A DNA stretch of 11,108 nucleotides, taken from Euperipatoides rowelli (taxonomy: Eukaryota; Onychophora; Udeonychophora; Euonychophora; Peripatopsidae). How positions within the stretch are numbered: the stretch's first letter is position 1; each line of letters starts with the position of its first letter. The position numbers were made by a program, and so were the translations under genes. Positions 1-8,284 of the stretch are shown here, piece by piece. The DNA lies in NCBI GenBank assembly GCA_003024985.2, contig PXIH01S0002327.1; one strand, 5' to 3'. Below the pieces are notes generated by a model. It was not told the origin of the DNA and made no database searches. It was given only the letters and a program-made list of their open reading frames with translations.

Positions 1-311
1 GTAGCAGTCCTTGCTATGCTGGTGAATTGACATTAAATACTGTAGTTATGAAAAGGAGTAAAACAACAGATTTCAAGTAAGCGAAACAAATTATAGAATG
101 AGAGAAAATTGTTGCCAGATAAGGGAGAGCAGAGAAAAGTTTGAAAAGAAGAAGCAGAAGAAGAAAAGAGAAAGAATAATGAAAAAGTTTGATTTAATTA
201 CTGTCAACCAAAGACAAAAAAAGGAGAAAAATTAGTTACATGTAAAAAGTCGTTCGACTTATACATTATGCTTTAAATAAATAAATAAATCTTCCAAATA
301 AAATAATAAAT
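1..311. other. Unassigned purine-rich intronic DNA with LINE-like tail
   Basis: No gene is supported here. Positions about 100-190 are strongly purine-rich on the + strand, with repeated agaagaag and aaagag words. Positions 241-290 read like the 3' end of a LINE: a short dyad (arms aagtcg and cgactt at 247-260), then a tail of AAAT units. No coding similarity was recognised upstream of that tail, so its origin is uncertain. Confidence 0.4.
275..290 (+). repeat. (AAAT)4 microsatellite
   Basis: Four perfect AAAT units. Such tails often form the 3' end of LINE insertions, and the preceding dyad would fit that. The alternative is a simple microsatellite in AT-rich DNA. Confidence 0.8.
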
Positions 312-464
312 ATGAAGGATGGGAAATTGTTTGCTAAGGAAGTAAAAAACATTTTAAGGGAAAATGTGTTTTATGATATAAAATCATATTTAAATTATAA
401 ATTTGGTAATGGGATTGTGAATTTAAGCTTTGTGAATTCAATTGGTCATGATTTGGTAAATTGA
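312..464 (+). pseudogene. Possible C-terminal remnant of a LINE polyprotein (sense strand)
   Basis: A 50-codon open frame starts at the ATG at 312 and ends at the TGA at 462-464. Its first half contains LFAKEVKNILRENVFYDI, whose spacing of hydrophobic and basic residues followed by FY resembles the last residues of CR1/Jockey-type LINE reverse transcriptase polyproteins, which commonly end in a K..L...L....FY..EFL pattern. The following AT-rich sequence to about 627 ends in ctatgtcggaaaaaaataat, which would fit a LINE 3' UTR and tail. No RT motif precedes it, so the identification rests on this short pattern alone. It may be chance coding in AT-rich DNA. Confidence 0.3.
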
Positions 465-724
465 AGATGTAAGATATATTTAGTACTATACTTGCGTTTC
501 TTTGATTGTTTGTTAATGATAATGTTATATACTGTGTAATATGATTATTGTTTGTTTGTAATGACAGCCTATATCACTCAATTTGTTAATTGTATATGAT
601 CTCTATGTCGGAAAAAAATAATAATAGATGTTGAAAAGAGCTACTAGCAAGTGAGGATTTTCTGTAATTCATTCTTAGATTACGGTTTGTAATAGATCTA
701 GTTATCACATTTTAAGAGATTGGT

Positions 725-1175
725 TTATGGGAATTCAATCAAAAGATTCGGTACTAGACCGTTCAAACATTTCCATATAAGAATACCAAAATGTAAGAAT
801 CTCTTTTCTGCCAGGGATAACCATTTTAACTCATTTTTGGCTCTGTGGCACTAGACCGCCTACCCCCAAAGACTAATTCTGGCTAAGGTATTATATAAAG
901 TTTGAAGTTTATTTTGCAATCCCACTGACCACATCCAAACCAGACCGAATCGCAGTAATTAAAATTTGAAGCTATCAGTGAATTGTANACCATAGTTAAT
1001 TCCTTTGGAGTTAAAAAGTTTTTCAATTTGTATAAAATTTTTATCTTATTTTGTGATTTATCAATGATGCTATTTGCCTGAACATCCCGCTTCAAAAAAC
1101 AGTCAATTATCACCCCTAATATTTTGACTTGCGGAGAAAATTTATTCACAACATTATTGAACTCGAATTTCGAAA
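725..1175 (-). pseudogene. LINE reverse transcriptase thumb and C-terminal tail
   Basis: An open segment from about 1150 to 960 contains VKILGVIID (domain 7, usually KxLGxxxD), then KIKILYKLKNFLTPKE and YNSLIASNFNYCDSVWFG, a pattern typical of the post-RT region of Jockey and CR1 LINEs. After one or more indels between about 840 and 950, a second segment at 838-725 reads LKWLSLAEKRFLHFG and IWKCLNGLVPNLL and ends in TAA. This matches the C-terminal region of the same families and shows that the coding part reaches further 3' than the first segment alone would suggest. Confidence 0.85.
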
Positions 1176-1319
1176 TCATTCGTTTTTTGAAGTTTTGCAT
1201 AGAGCTCAGAACAGTACAATTGGTCTTGGATTCATTTACAACTAGAAATTTATTCCTCAGCCAGATTGAGATTCTTTTCAGATCAGATTCTGTTATTTTT
1301 TTATTTCAAGCATATTTGA

Positions 1320-1626
1320 GCCTACTGTGGACATAATGTCATCTCCATATAAATGAATAGTGCTATATTTGACCACTTTTGGTAAGTCATTAATATAAAC
1401 CAGGAACAACAACGGGCCTAATACAGAGCCCTGCGGTACACCTGTGTTTAATATTCCATAATCTGAATGAGTCGTTTATCTTTACTGCCTGAGTCCTGTT
1501 TAACAGATAACTCATAAACCAGTCTAAAACCTTTCCGGAGAGTCCCTTGTCATTAAAGTCATACAATAAAGACACATGGTCAATGCTGGCGAAGGCCTTC
1601 CTTAGGTCCATTGTTAGTACAGCCAC
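1320..1626 (-). pseudogene. LINE reverse transcriptase palm (QG and YGDD boxes)
   Basis: The minus strand shows LTMDLRKAFASIDH, corresponding to the first palm motif (usually DxxKAFDxVDH; here the second acidic position reads Ala). It continues with LSGKVLDWFMSYLLNRTQ (domain 4). After a frameshift at about 1450, it shows [13 protein letters not shown], then YINDL, then HLYGDDIM, the catalytic box with YGDD in place of the commoner YADD. The first catalytic Asp and the DD pair are still present although the ORF is broken. Sequence decays again past about 1320. Confidence 0.9.
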
Positions 1627-2260
1627 AGAAAGACCTCCCGATGGAAGATTTCCATTGATTTGTCAGCAGTAACGAGCAGGTTTCCACGGAATGAAACTTC
1701 CTAAAGCCACTCTGGAAAGATGAAAAGAATGAAATACTATCTAGATAGTTTACCAGTTGAGTCTTGATCAGTTTCTCCAGGACCATAATCGGTAGTATTA
1801 AAATATATCTAATTCTCAGCGTCACTCTTCTTTCCCTTAAAAATGGGTGTAACAACAGCTCGCTTCCAACATGAAGGAAAAAAAAACCTTTTGTTAGAGA
1901 AACATTAAACAGAAATGTGATGAAATCCAAGGTAACCAGAAGTGACAGCTTCAAGATTTTGGGACTTATTTCATCAGGTCCTTCTGCCGAGGTGACCGGT
2001 AATGAAATAATTATTTCTGCAACCTTCTGAGCACTCGGAGCTTGAAAAGAACTAAAACTAAAGGCATTATTTGTAGAGTGCTCCTCCTTCAATACCTGAT
2101 CTGGGATTAAATCGCAGGGGTTACCAAGAAAAAAAATATTTGGTTGAATCATACCACCCGCTTTCAAGAAGAAATTATTTAAGTTTTCAGCTGATGGAAC
2201 ATTATCATCAACAATGGCTCTGTCAGATTTTGATTCTCTTCCAGAAAGTTCATTTATCAC
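1580..2260 (-). pseudogene. LINE reverse transcriptase, N-terminal half (frameshifted)
   Basis: An open minus-strand frame includes VINELSGRES-like sequence, then SAEGPDEISPKILKLS (RT domain 1, which normally reads GPDxIxxxxLK), then a fingers region. A disturbed stretch at about 1800-1860 follows, where the usual PIFKKG-type motif is unreadable. The frame recovers into LEKLIKTQLVNYLDSIS and FQSGFRKFHSVETCSLLL, which matches the domain 2a/3 pattern (Q.GFR...S...). The last 20 or so residues of this frame are out of phase with the true protein, which continues in the frame of the next segment. It is not functional. Confidence 0.85.
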
Positions 2261-2341
2261 TTTCCTTAAAACTTTATTATTCCCACTATTTTTGCTTATA
2301 ATAGCTCTGAAATATCATTTCTTTACCTTCCTTTATCTTTA

Positions 2342-2580
2342 TTTAAGGCACTTAAAATTAGCCCAAAGATCATAATTACCTAAGGAGATGGCCTTGAGTT
2401 TTGCAATATTATTTTTAATTATATCTTTGATTTCATGACCAACCCAGGGAGATTTTTTTTATTTACTTTATTTTTTGAGACTTTTATCTTTCGTGCATTT
2501 CTATCCAGACCAACAAGATTGTTAGTAAAAAAAATTACCTGCTCTAAATCATTTAAGAGCAATCCATTGTGCCAGTGCAT
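2342..2580 (-). pseudogene. LINE ORF2 endonuclease-RT linker fragment
   Basis: Two minus-strand frames carry the region between the endonuclease and RT domains. The upstream part contains IKVSKNKVNKK. The downstream part contains PWVGHEIKDIIKNN followed by LGNYDLWANFK and a stop at about 2342. The PW....I..LI.......N...W..FK pattern is characteristic of this linker in CR1/Jockey elements. The frame switch falls in the run of A (minus strand) at about 2453-2460, which suggests a one-base indel. Upstream of about 2560 the similarity is lost. Confidence 0.7.
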
Positions 2581-3660
2581 CTCACGTATTGTCATGCATC
2601 GTCTCAGCTACATTTATTGGTAAGGACTTTCCATTTGCGTGTCCCTGTTTGCAGCATTGTAAGCTTCATTTCCCAAGTTTGCACTTCCCAAGAATTATTT
2701 TCTTCCCTAGAATCATTTGCTGTTACCCCAGGGGTATATATTCTTCATGTTAAACTAAAAATCTTCCCGAGCTGCTATATAAGATTCTTCCCGAGTACCA
2801 GGGGTGGCTGCATTCTCATATTTTTATTTTTGAACATTAATAAAGGAATAATAAAATAATTTAGGCACCGGTAATTAGGTAGGCCTAAATTATGTTAAGA
2901 AATTTTACTTAATACTTGGCTTCACTGAGGGTAAGTTAAAGGGTGGTGTGACACTTCTTTATAAAATCTGCAAGGACATGGATGACGGAATGACCAAACG
3001 AATGTTGTGCTTGGAGTTCCAAGGAGCGAATATACTGTATAATCGTTAGGTGATTGAAAACGTAACCTGAAAAATGTGATTGAAGCCATTCCTGGTCCAA
3101 CCACAGATGAATTTCACAGGCTACCTAGCTGGAAAATATTTTATGAAGAAAACCACAAAAAAAAAAAGTACCGGTATCAAGTTCCTATTAATCTTTACCA
3201 GAATGTGAATATCAGATCCATTTCTGATCTTCAGTAGCTGACAGATTGATGAATTTGCATCGAGTAAAAGGGAGAAACCATCCTGTGAATTTCAGGAAGG
3301 AACTGTTCCTGATATTTAATATGGGACCATTACAGAACTCATAAAATAAAGGGGATCATGCAAGAATAAATTCTTAGACAAATTCCTGTACAAGAGGAAG
3401 TTAGATGTAACAAGAAGGAGCCAAACATGCCTTAAGTTTAGTTCTGTGTCCGCTGCCATTGGAGATTTCCGAAAAAATCAAGAGGCAAATAAATATGGTT
3501 AGCCTGGGGACCTTTGGTTGTGCTAAAGTGAAAAGTGTGCAAGTGTTAAGTAGGTGAGACATTCGCTGTTCAGGATGTTAGATAATGTGGTTTCTCACAG
3601 CCAGTTTATCATTTGAAATGGAGTCTCATTCTCTCTTTCAAACTAAGAAATATTCATATT
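2581..3660. other. Unassigned intronic DNA between the two retroelements
   Basis: No gene or known repeat is supported. The part at about 2930-3570 is less AT-rich than its surroundings and has several moderately open + strand frames interrupted by stops, with no family I recognise. A run of 11 A lies at about 3158-3168 and may be an old poly-A tail. The 11-bp-arm hairpin at 2856-2893 is listed separately. Confidence 0.4.
2856..2893. repeat. Perfect 11-bp inverted repeat, 16-nt loop
   Basis: ATAATTTAGGC at 2856-2866 is the exact reverse complement of GCCTAAATTAT at 2883-2893. The loop contains an ACCGGT hexamer, and the right arm lies inside a TAGGCCTA octamer. It could be a remnant MITE hairpin or a foldback. 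No flanking target duplication is evident. Confidence 0.75.
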
Positions 3661-3859
3661 GATCAAAAAATAAATGTTATAACTAAGTAGCCTAATTTGC
3701 AATAAACAAAAGTATAAAACTGAATTATGTTTGTCAAGAAATTTATTGTTACATTTATTTTGAGAAGTGAATTACTTTCCTTTCTTCCCCACCTTCCTTT
3801 CCTTCCCTCATTTTCTTCCCAAAGGCAAAATTCATCTCGAGCTGTTTGCTCACTCTTTG

Positions 3860-4130
3860 GTAAGAATATACACCCCTGCCCTGCGTGACCCTGGACCCAA
3901 CATCTCACACCTTGCAAGATGTTTCTTCTGTTTCACCTGGATTTCTTCTCATTTCTAAGGTACTTGGTTGTTTTGGCAACATCATGAAATCTGGATGGTA
4001 CTGGATAACGAAATAGTACCTCTGATGGAGACATCTCTGTGGCTGGATGTAAAGTTGTCCTGTATTGCATCAAAATCTGATTTAATTTAAGGCAAAGATC
4101 AGGCAGTCCATCATTGTAGATAATTTGGAT
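3860..4130 (-). pseudogene. Gypsy-type integrase C-terminal region, catalytic core deleted
   Basis: Directly after the zinc-finger segment the minus strand continues with LPDLCLKLNQILMQYRTT and then ATEMSPSEVLFRYPVPSRF. This is the region following the catalytic core in gypsy integrases, where the consensus is LxxYR.T.H..T..SP.ELLFGR. A stop occurs at about 3936, then GVRCWVQGHAGQG resembles the GD.VWVR.....W.PG domain that follows in this family. The D,D-35-E catalytic core, normally about 130-150 residues, is missing between the two segments. Sequence past about 3850 has no recognisable integrase similarity. Confidence 0.85.
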
Positions 4131-4655
4131 TTAATAGCTTGCACATATATTTCTAAAGGTCTTGAAGGGTAAGTCCATGGATGAGTCTTGCTTTGTAGGA
4201 TTATTTCTGTTCTTCACACACTTGTGGCAATTCCATACCAAATTTTCAATATCACCATCAATGCCTACCCACCAACAAAAATTTCTTGCCAAATCTTTAA
4301 TCCTAGTCATACCAAAATGCGTTATATGCAATTCATCCATAATTTTCTTCTGACAAGGCTTCTGGGATCACCACACGATGACCTCGCCTGACACATCCTC
4401 TTTGCACAGTAAACTCCAGTTGATCCACTCCAAAACGATCGGCTGATTCAATTGTTTTTACTGAGATTAATAAGTCTCTTAAATAAAATAGTTTATCATT
4501 TTAGGTAGCCTTTGCCAGTTCTTCTACTGTCACAGGCAAATTTTCAATTTGGCCTATCTCAAAAAATCATCTGCTTCATAAAACTGAAATGGTTCCTGAG
4601 ATGGAAGTGGAAATCTTGATGTAAGGTATCTAATCTTGTAATTGAAACCCTGCAA
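4131..4655 (-). pseudogene. Gypsy-type RNase H-integrase linker and integrase zinc finger
   Basis: Homology resumes at 4655 on the minus strand with GFNYKIRY, the segment that follows RNase H. It jumps to SRFPLPS, with the usual intervening ADALSR-type residues largely lost. The linker continues through several frames to FTVQRGCVRRGHRVVIP at about 4345-4415. The zinc-binding domain follows: ELHITHFGMTRIKDLAR, WWVGIDGDIENLV, and CHKC. The His pair (H-x2-H) and Cys pair (C-x2-C) of the HHCC finger are both intact. One frameshift precedes the finger. It ends in PFKTFRNICASY just before the second deletion. Confidence 0.9.
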
Positions 4656-5065
4656 AAATATAGCATAATCAAGTCTTGCGTAAACACAAAATATTGCATA
4701 GTTAACGCAGATTAAATATTAAAACGCACTTGTGTTGTTTAATTATGTCCCTAAGATCGCAGCAGTTATTAAACAATCAATTTTTTTTTTTATCCAATGA
4801 AATATTTTTGTTTCCTGTTGCTCATTATTAGGAGGATTTAGTAAAACAAATTGTCTAATACGTGATAATTTTAAAATAATAAGATAAAATCAATTTTATT
4901 ATTGATTTTATAAATCTCCAGATAGCTGATCAAAATCAAGCCTATATAACCCTTTCATCCCTCCAAATAGCCTATATAAATTGTCAAAATGAATTATTAA
5001 AATAAAAATAAGCTCATATCATCTGGCACAGATCAAATGAGGCGAGGGTTAATCCTGCAGTTTTA
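4656..5065. other. Non-homologous AT-rich stretch replacing RT palm and RNase H
   Basis: About 410 bp separate the RT fingers from the RNase H-integrase linker, and no RT or RNase H motif is readable on the minus strand. The stretch contains an 11-bp-arm hairpin (4884-4911), two direct copies of AGCCTATATAA (4939-4949 and 4969-4979) and a run of 11 T near 4781. At its downstream edge the minus strand reads tatttttgcag immediately before the resumed homology, which resembles a splice acceptor, though a random deletion junction is the simpler explanation. Confidence 0.6.
4884..4911. repeat. Perfect 11-bp inverted repeat, 6-nt loop
   Basis: ATAAAATCAAT at 4884-4894 and ATTGATTTTAT at 4901-4911 are exact reverse complements. 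It lies inside the stretch that interrupts the pol gene. It could be a small palindromic insertion or a chance feature of AT-rich DNA. Confidence 0.7.
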
Positions 5066-5334
5066 CCTATTGGTGTAGCCCATGGGCTAGAATCAACCTT
5101 TATCAATATTCCTTGACTTTCCAATAGTTCTAGTTCTGTTTCTATTTTACTTCTGAGTGCAAATGGTACTGGTGAGACTCTAATAAAAATTGGTTTAGTA
5201 TTCGGTTTGAGTTTTTGAACTGCTGGTTCACCTAATATTTCTCCTGCATCAGGACCACCAACTTGAGAGTATTTACTGAGTACATTTTCCAAACTTAAAA
5301 ATGTTCTTTTCACTGTCCATCACTCTCGAATGTT
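5066..5334 (-). pseudogene. Gypsy-type reverse transcriptase, N-terminal fragment only
   Basis: The minus strand carries the RT entry region: a KYSQV segment, AVQKLKPNTKPIF, then PVPFALRSKIETELELLESQ and VDSSPWATPI. The last motif is the conserved SPWA(S/T)P(I/V)V box that opens the fingers domain. Sequence similarity stops immediately afterwards. The palm with its FxDD box, the thumb and the whole RNase H domain, several hundred residues in an intact element, are absent. Confidence 0.88.
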
Positions 5335-5666
5335 CCATACTTGAAGTGCTTTTAGTATATTTAAATAGGATATTCCAATCCAAATGTAAACTGTTTAGCC
5401 ACTCCCTACCAAAAAGTGGATGTTTTTCAGAATCTACAACATAAAAGGGATGGCTCTCCTCATTTTGTATTGAAACTCGTACATTAGCACAACCTAGAAC
5501 TCTCAAAAGAGTTTTGCAGTATGTTGATGTCTGTAACATTATAATTAGGGAAAAAATGTTTAAAATCATTTATAATAGAAACAGCCGCCCTACTATCTAG
5601 TTCCATTTCAAGAGCAGGCTTATCATTAATCAGTACATCTATCCACAATCTGTCCTTAATATTCAA
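5335..5666 (-). pseudogene. Gypsy-type aspartic protease, mutated active site
   Basis: The minus strand shows the start of the protease: WIDVLINDKPALEMELDSRAAVSII. The active-site triplet that normally reads D-S/T-G is D-S-R here, and the following AAVSII matches the family. After a frame change near 5500-5530 the second half appears, with NVRVSIQNEE and the family's closing PLFGREWL motif (normally LLGRxWL). Both halves are adjacent and in order, so this is a single decayed domain of roughly normal length. The Gly-to-Arg change alone would abolish catalysis. Confidence 0.85.
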
Positions 5667-5690
5667 AATTTCTTTTTGACTCGTATTTTG

Positions 5691-6340
5691 TTAATTGCTT
5701 ATTATTTTTTTTTTTTTTGCATACCAACTGTTATGACCGAGAGTAACAGTATTTCTCTTACCTCTATTTCTTGCATAATTCAACATATTTACCGCAAGTT
5801 TGCCATGCAGCTGTGCTGTATCATGGGAAGACAATTCCATCCTGACTGCGATTTTGGTAGCCGTTTTCAAAGTTAAATGTTTTACCTGCAATAACCTAGC
5901 TAGTATCTTTTCTCTTTGTAATCCAAGCACTGATTTTGTAGTGCTGTCTTGAGGTAGTTTCCAAAGTTGCAATTTATAGATAAACATCGTTTGATTCCCA
6001 TCATGCTGCTTTCGTTTATGAAATCTAAAAATTCTCTGCTATCTCTCAAGGTGAAGAATTTAATTGTTCTATTAGAACTTTAACTAAATCTTTGTACCCT
6101 TCAGATTGAGGTGTACTAGGAGCCAGTTTGTCGCTCATTAAATCGTCAGTCTTCGGTCCTATGTAATGAAGTAAGTAATTTACCTTTAATGTAGTTTGTG
6201 TAATTTATACCAAAAATATCAAATGCACCTTGCAGTCTTTGTAACCATCTGTCAAAACACATTTGAGAATTATCAAAAGTTTCCATTGAGAAAACTGCCT
6301 GAATCTGCAATGCAGTAGCATTCTGGTCAGTATCCACCAT
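5691..6340 (-). pseudogene. Gypsy-type gag, frameshifted
   Basis: The first in-frame ATG is at 6340 on the minus strand, about 75 bases after the primer site. Visible blocks in order are CFDRWLQRLQGAFDIFGI near the start, KLAPSTPQSEGYKDLVKVL (about 6050-6140), RFHKRKQHDGN after a frame change near 6010-6030, and KIAVRMELSSHDTAQLHG near 5800. These match the capsid-like region of Mag and related gag proteins, including the RFH.R.Q..G segment. The expected zinc knuckle near 5700-5760 is unreadable: only scattered Cys/His-like positions remain before a run of 16 T at about 5705. The protein is not functional. Confidence 0.85.
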
Positions 6341-6400
6341 TTTACTCAAGTAGGCCTATTGTATATCCAAACTGTAAAAGTAGCTTTTTCTTGTTTCCTT

Positions 6401-6413
6401 GTCTTCGTCGCCA
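6401..6413 (-). other. Primer-binding site, tRNA-Ser type
   Basis: TGGCGACGAAGAC on the minus strand begins two bases after the LTR. TGG pairs with the CCA end of a tRNA, and the next bases fit the acceptor 3' side of tRNA-Ser(GCU), which ends in CTCGTCG in animals as far as I recall. Nine bases match before the first difference. Confidence 0.7.
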
Positions 6414-6415
6414 AC

Positions 6416-6592
6416 TGTTTGACCGACTGTACCAGTAAGTAAATGACATAGATACTAGTCAATAATTTATTTTATTGATATAAGAATAAAAACATAACAT
6501 AGGCACATGACTTTAGAGTATAAACATTTTACTGACTCTTGTGTCTGTGCATCACCCACTTCCTTTTAGCAATGTCTACGCAATATATAACA
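6416..6592 (-). repeat. 5' LTR of the gypsy-type element
   Basis: On the minus strand the segment begins TGTTATATATTGCG and ends GGTCAAACA, so it has TG...CA ends and a 4-bp inverted repeat (TGTT/AACA). The length is 177 bp. Two overlapping AATAAA polyadenylation signals lie on the minus strand at 6466-6476. The primer-binding site follows after two bases, which fixes the 3' boundary well. The 5' boundary at 6592 rests on the terminal sequence only. Confidence 0.75.
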
Positions 6593-7159
6593 GATGGTGG
6601 TTACTAATTGTAGCATTGTGTGGAACATGAGTCAAGGTTTCTTTTCCTTTACTCTGCCTTGCTAAAATGTAGTGAACAAATTAAATCATTTTGGAATTTT
6701 TGTGACAATAAAAGTGATTGTGTTAGAAATCCAAAGCACAAAAATTGTAATGATTGATGATAAAATTGAAATTCCATACTATGCACACATAGTTAGGAAA
6801 ATCAGATGACTGCATCTGGCATTTCACTGAATGTCATGCATTTGACATGCATTCATACTAGTATGGTAATGAGAGGTGGCTGAATTAGTAGCCTATTTGG
6901 CACATCATTAAAACATCAATTTGTCTATTCCTCGATTAGATTATTAATATGGAACCAGTTTACAATTTATACCCTAATATAAGTGTTAAGTTCAATTTTC
7001 TTAGCTAGTTTTCAACAGATCATTCACTAAAGTGAGTTGTTCATACGGTTGGATTTGGTACAACAATGGCAGCAATCAAGTGAATTTTAGAATGCTCGAG
7101 CCATAGTTATTAAGGACTTTCCTACCTTTAGTTATTTCCTTTCTGCCTTTCAGTTGTAT

Positions 7160-7178
7160 TAGCCAATCTGATTGGCTA
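7160..7178. repeat. Perfect 9-bp dyad carrying paired CCAAT boxes
   Basis: TAGCCAATC at 7160-7168 and GATTGGCTA at 7170-7178 are exact reverse complements around one base. Each arm contains a CCAAT pentamer, the core bound by NF-Y, on opposite strands. The short spacer means two NF-Y complexes could not readily sit together, so a structural or chance origin is as likely as a regulatory one. Confidence 0.6.
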
Positions 7179-7730
7179 GTTATTGACTAGAACATTAAAA
7201 TGTTTATTTCCCACTGAATTGAATTTATTCTTCCTTGGCATAGACATAACAGCTGCCATTCTCCTCATGTTTAAGATAATTATTCCTTTATGGAAGTTGT
7301 GAAGTAGGCCTATGTTATCAAAATATCAATTATAGAGTCCTCAATCCTCATTCTCCATAATTTGGGCATTACATTTTTTTTTTTCTGCCATCTACAGAAT
7401 TTCCATAAAGTGCGAAAGAAAGTGTTTATGTTTTTTTAATGAAAGTATGTGATGTTATTTTATCAGATGTATTCTCATAGAAAACTTAGTTATTTGCATT
7501 TCCTTCACTACATGGCTAGTAAAAGGGTTTACGTTTGAAATAAACTGCTTAATGTTACTCTAGGATGAAAAGGAATCGACAACTGAAACTGAATATATTT
7601 TTTAATCTTGCCTGATAATTTAGTTCATGAACTGTGCCATAACTGCATTGGCTAATTTTTTTTTATTAATAGTGAAGATTCTTATATTAAAAGCTGTTTT
7701 TGAAAATTTAAAAACAAAATTCTCATATTT

Positions 7731-7749
7731 AAAAAAAAAAAAAAAAAAA
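7731..7749 (+). repeat. Poly-A run (19 A)
   Basis: An uninterrupted run of 19 A, possibly the tail of an old sense-strand retroposed copy. The upstream 200 bp show no family I recognise, and no flanking duplication was found. Confidence 0.75.
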
Positions 7750-8284
7750 TGAAAGCTATCATAAGCTGGTCTGAACCTGGCCGTACTCCAGTAAATTAAA
7801 AAAAAAACTTTAACTTTTCATAAGCTTTTCTCAATTTTATGCTATAATCTGTTATTAGTCTTCAGCTATTAAGTAGTTATTTTGAGATCTCTTTAAATCT
7901 TTTAATGAGATGCTATATAGGTTACCAGAATTTAGAGTTATAGCCTAAATTAATCACAACCACCAAGGCTTTGGAGTCAAGCAATTTTGGGTGTAGTCTA
8001 CATTTTCTACTCTGGCTTCAAAACAAAAACTGGATATAATAAACCATACAGCATTGAGGCATGACAGTAGACTGGACTATCTGTGCCAAAAATTATTACT
8101 ATTGTAGCCTGCTCTAATTTTACTTATTTTTTAATACCGTAAAAATTGTTTTGAATTAAGAAAATAAGTTTTTATGATTGACTGAAATTTACACATAATA
8201 AGTATTATGCAGGTGGAGCAATGTTTAAAACATAGGAGCTGAAGTCTGACAGAAAAAAATGGAGTAGTCCAAGGTTTAGAATAC

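Larger units (their letters stand above)
725..2580 (-). mobile_element. Degraded Jockey/CR1-type non-LTR retrotransposon, antisense, 5'-truncated
   Basis: Reading the minus strand from 2580 down to 725, fragments of one LINE ORF2 appear in the correct order: the endonuclease-RT linker, the RT fingers and palm including the QG and YGDD boxes, the thumb region, and the C-terminal tail. The frames change several times and contain stops, so the copy is dead. No apurinic endonuclease domain was recognised above about 2600, consistent with the 5' truncation typical of target-primed reverse transcription. The motifs suit the Jockey/CR1/L2 group; I cannot place it more finely by eye. The 3' end lies somewhere between about 620 and 725. 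One base (988) is n. Confidence 0.9.
3780..6592 (-). mobile_element. Degraded Ty3/gypsy (Mag-like) LTR retrotransposon, antisense, internally deleted
   Basis: Read on the minus strand from 6592, the order is LTR, primer-binding site, gag, aspartic protease, N-terminal RT, a non-homologous gap, the RNase H-integrase linker, the integrase zinc finger, a second deletion, and the integrase C-terminal region. That order (RT before integrase) defines Ty3/gypsy. The short LTR, the gag style and the TGGCGACGA primer site suggest the Mag-like branch. There are many stops and frameshifts. I searched by eye for a second LTR copy at and below 3960 and saw none, so the 3' end is truncated or too decayed. 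No envelope-like reading frame is visible. Confidence 0.88.

Noticed and set aside
2435-2859. Plus-strand open frames over the LINE 5' part and beyond
   Set aside because: Their first part overlaps the LINE linker on the opposite strand, and neither shows similarity to a known family.
2922-3104. A 60-codon minus-strand open frame
   Set aside because: No recognisable domain, no splice or codon-level support, and comparable open frames exist on the other strand of the same stretch.
3690-3790. AT-rich stretch considered as a 3' LTR of the gypsy-type element
   Set aside because: It does not match the 5' LTR in sequence beyond AATAAA-like words, and it lacks the TGTT and AACA ends.
5822-5840. 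ATGGGAAGACA as a candidate RPL10 first exon (MGR...)
   Set aside because: The following codons do not encode RPARC, no donor follows, and the sequence is the opposite strand of gag.
6745-6835. Possible box C/D snoRNA (gatgata at about 6752, ctga at about 6828), considered because ribosomal protein introns often host snoRNAs
   Set aside because: The C box is imperfect at its first position, no convincing terminal stem brackets the boxes, and no D' or guide region is clear.
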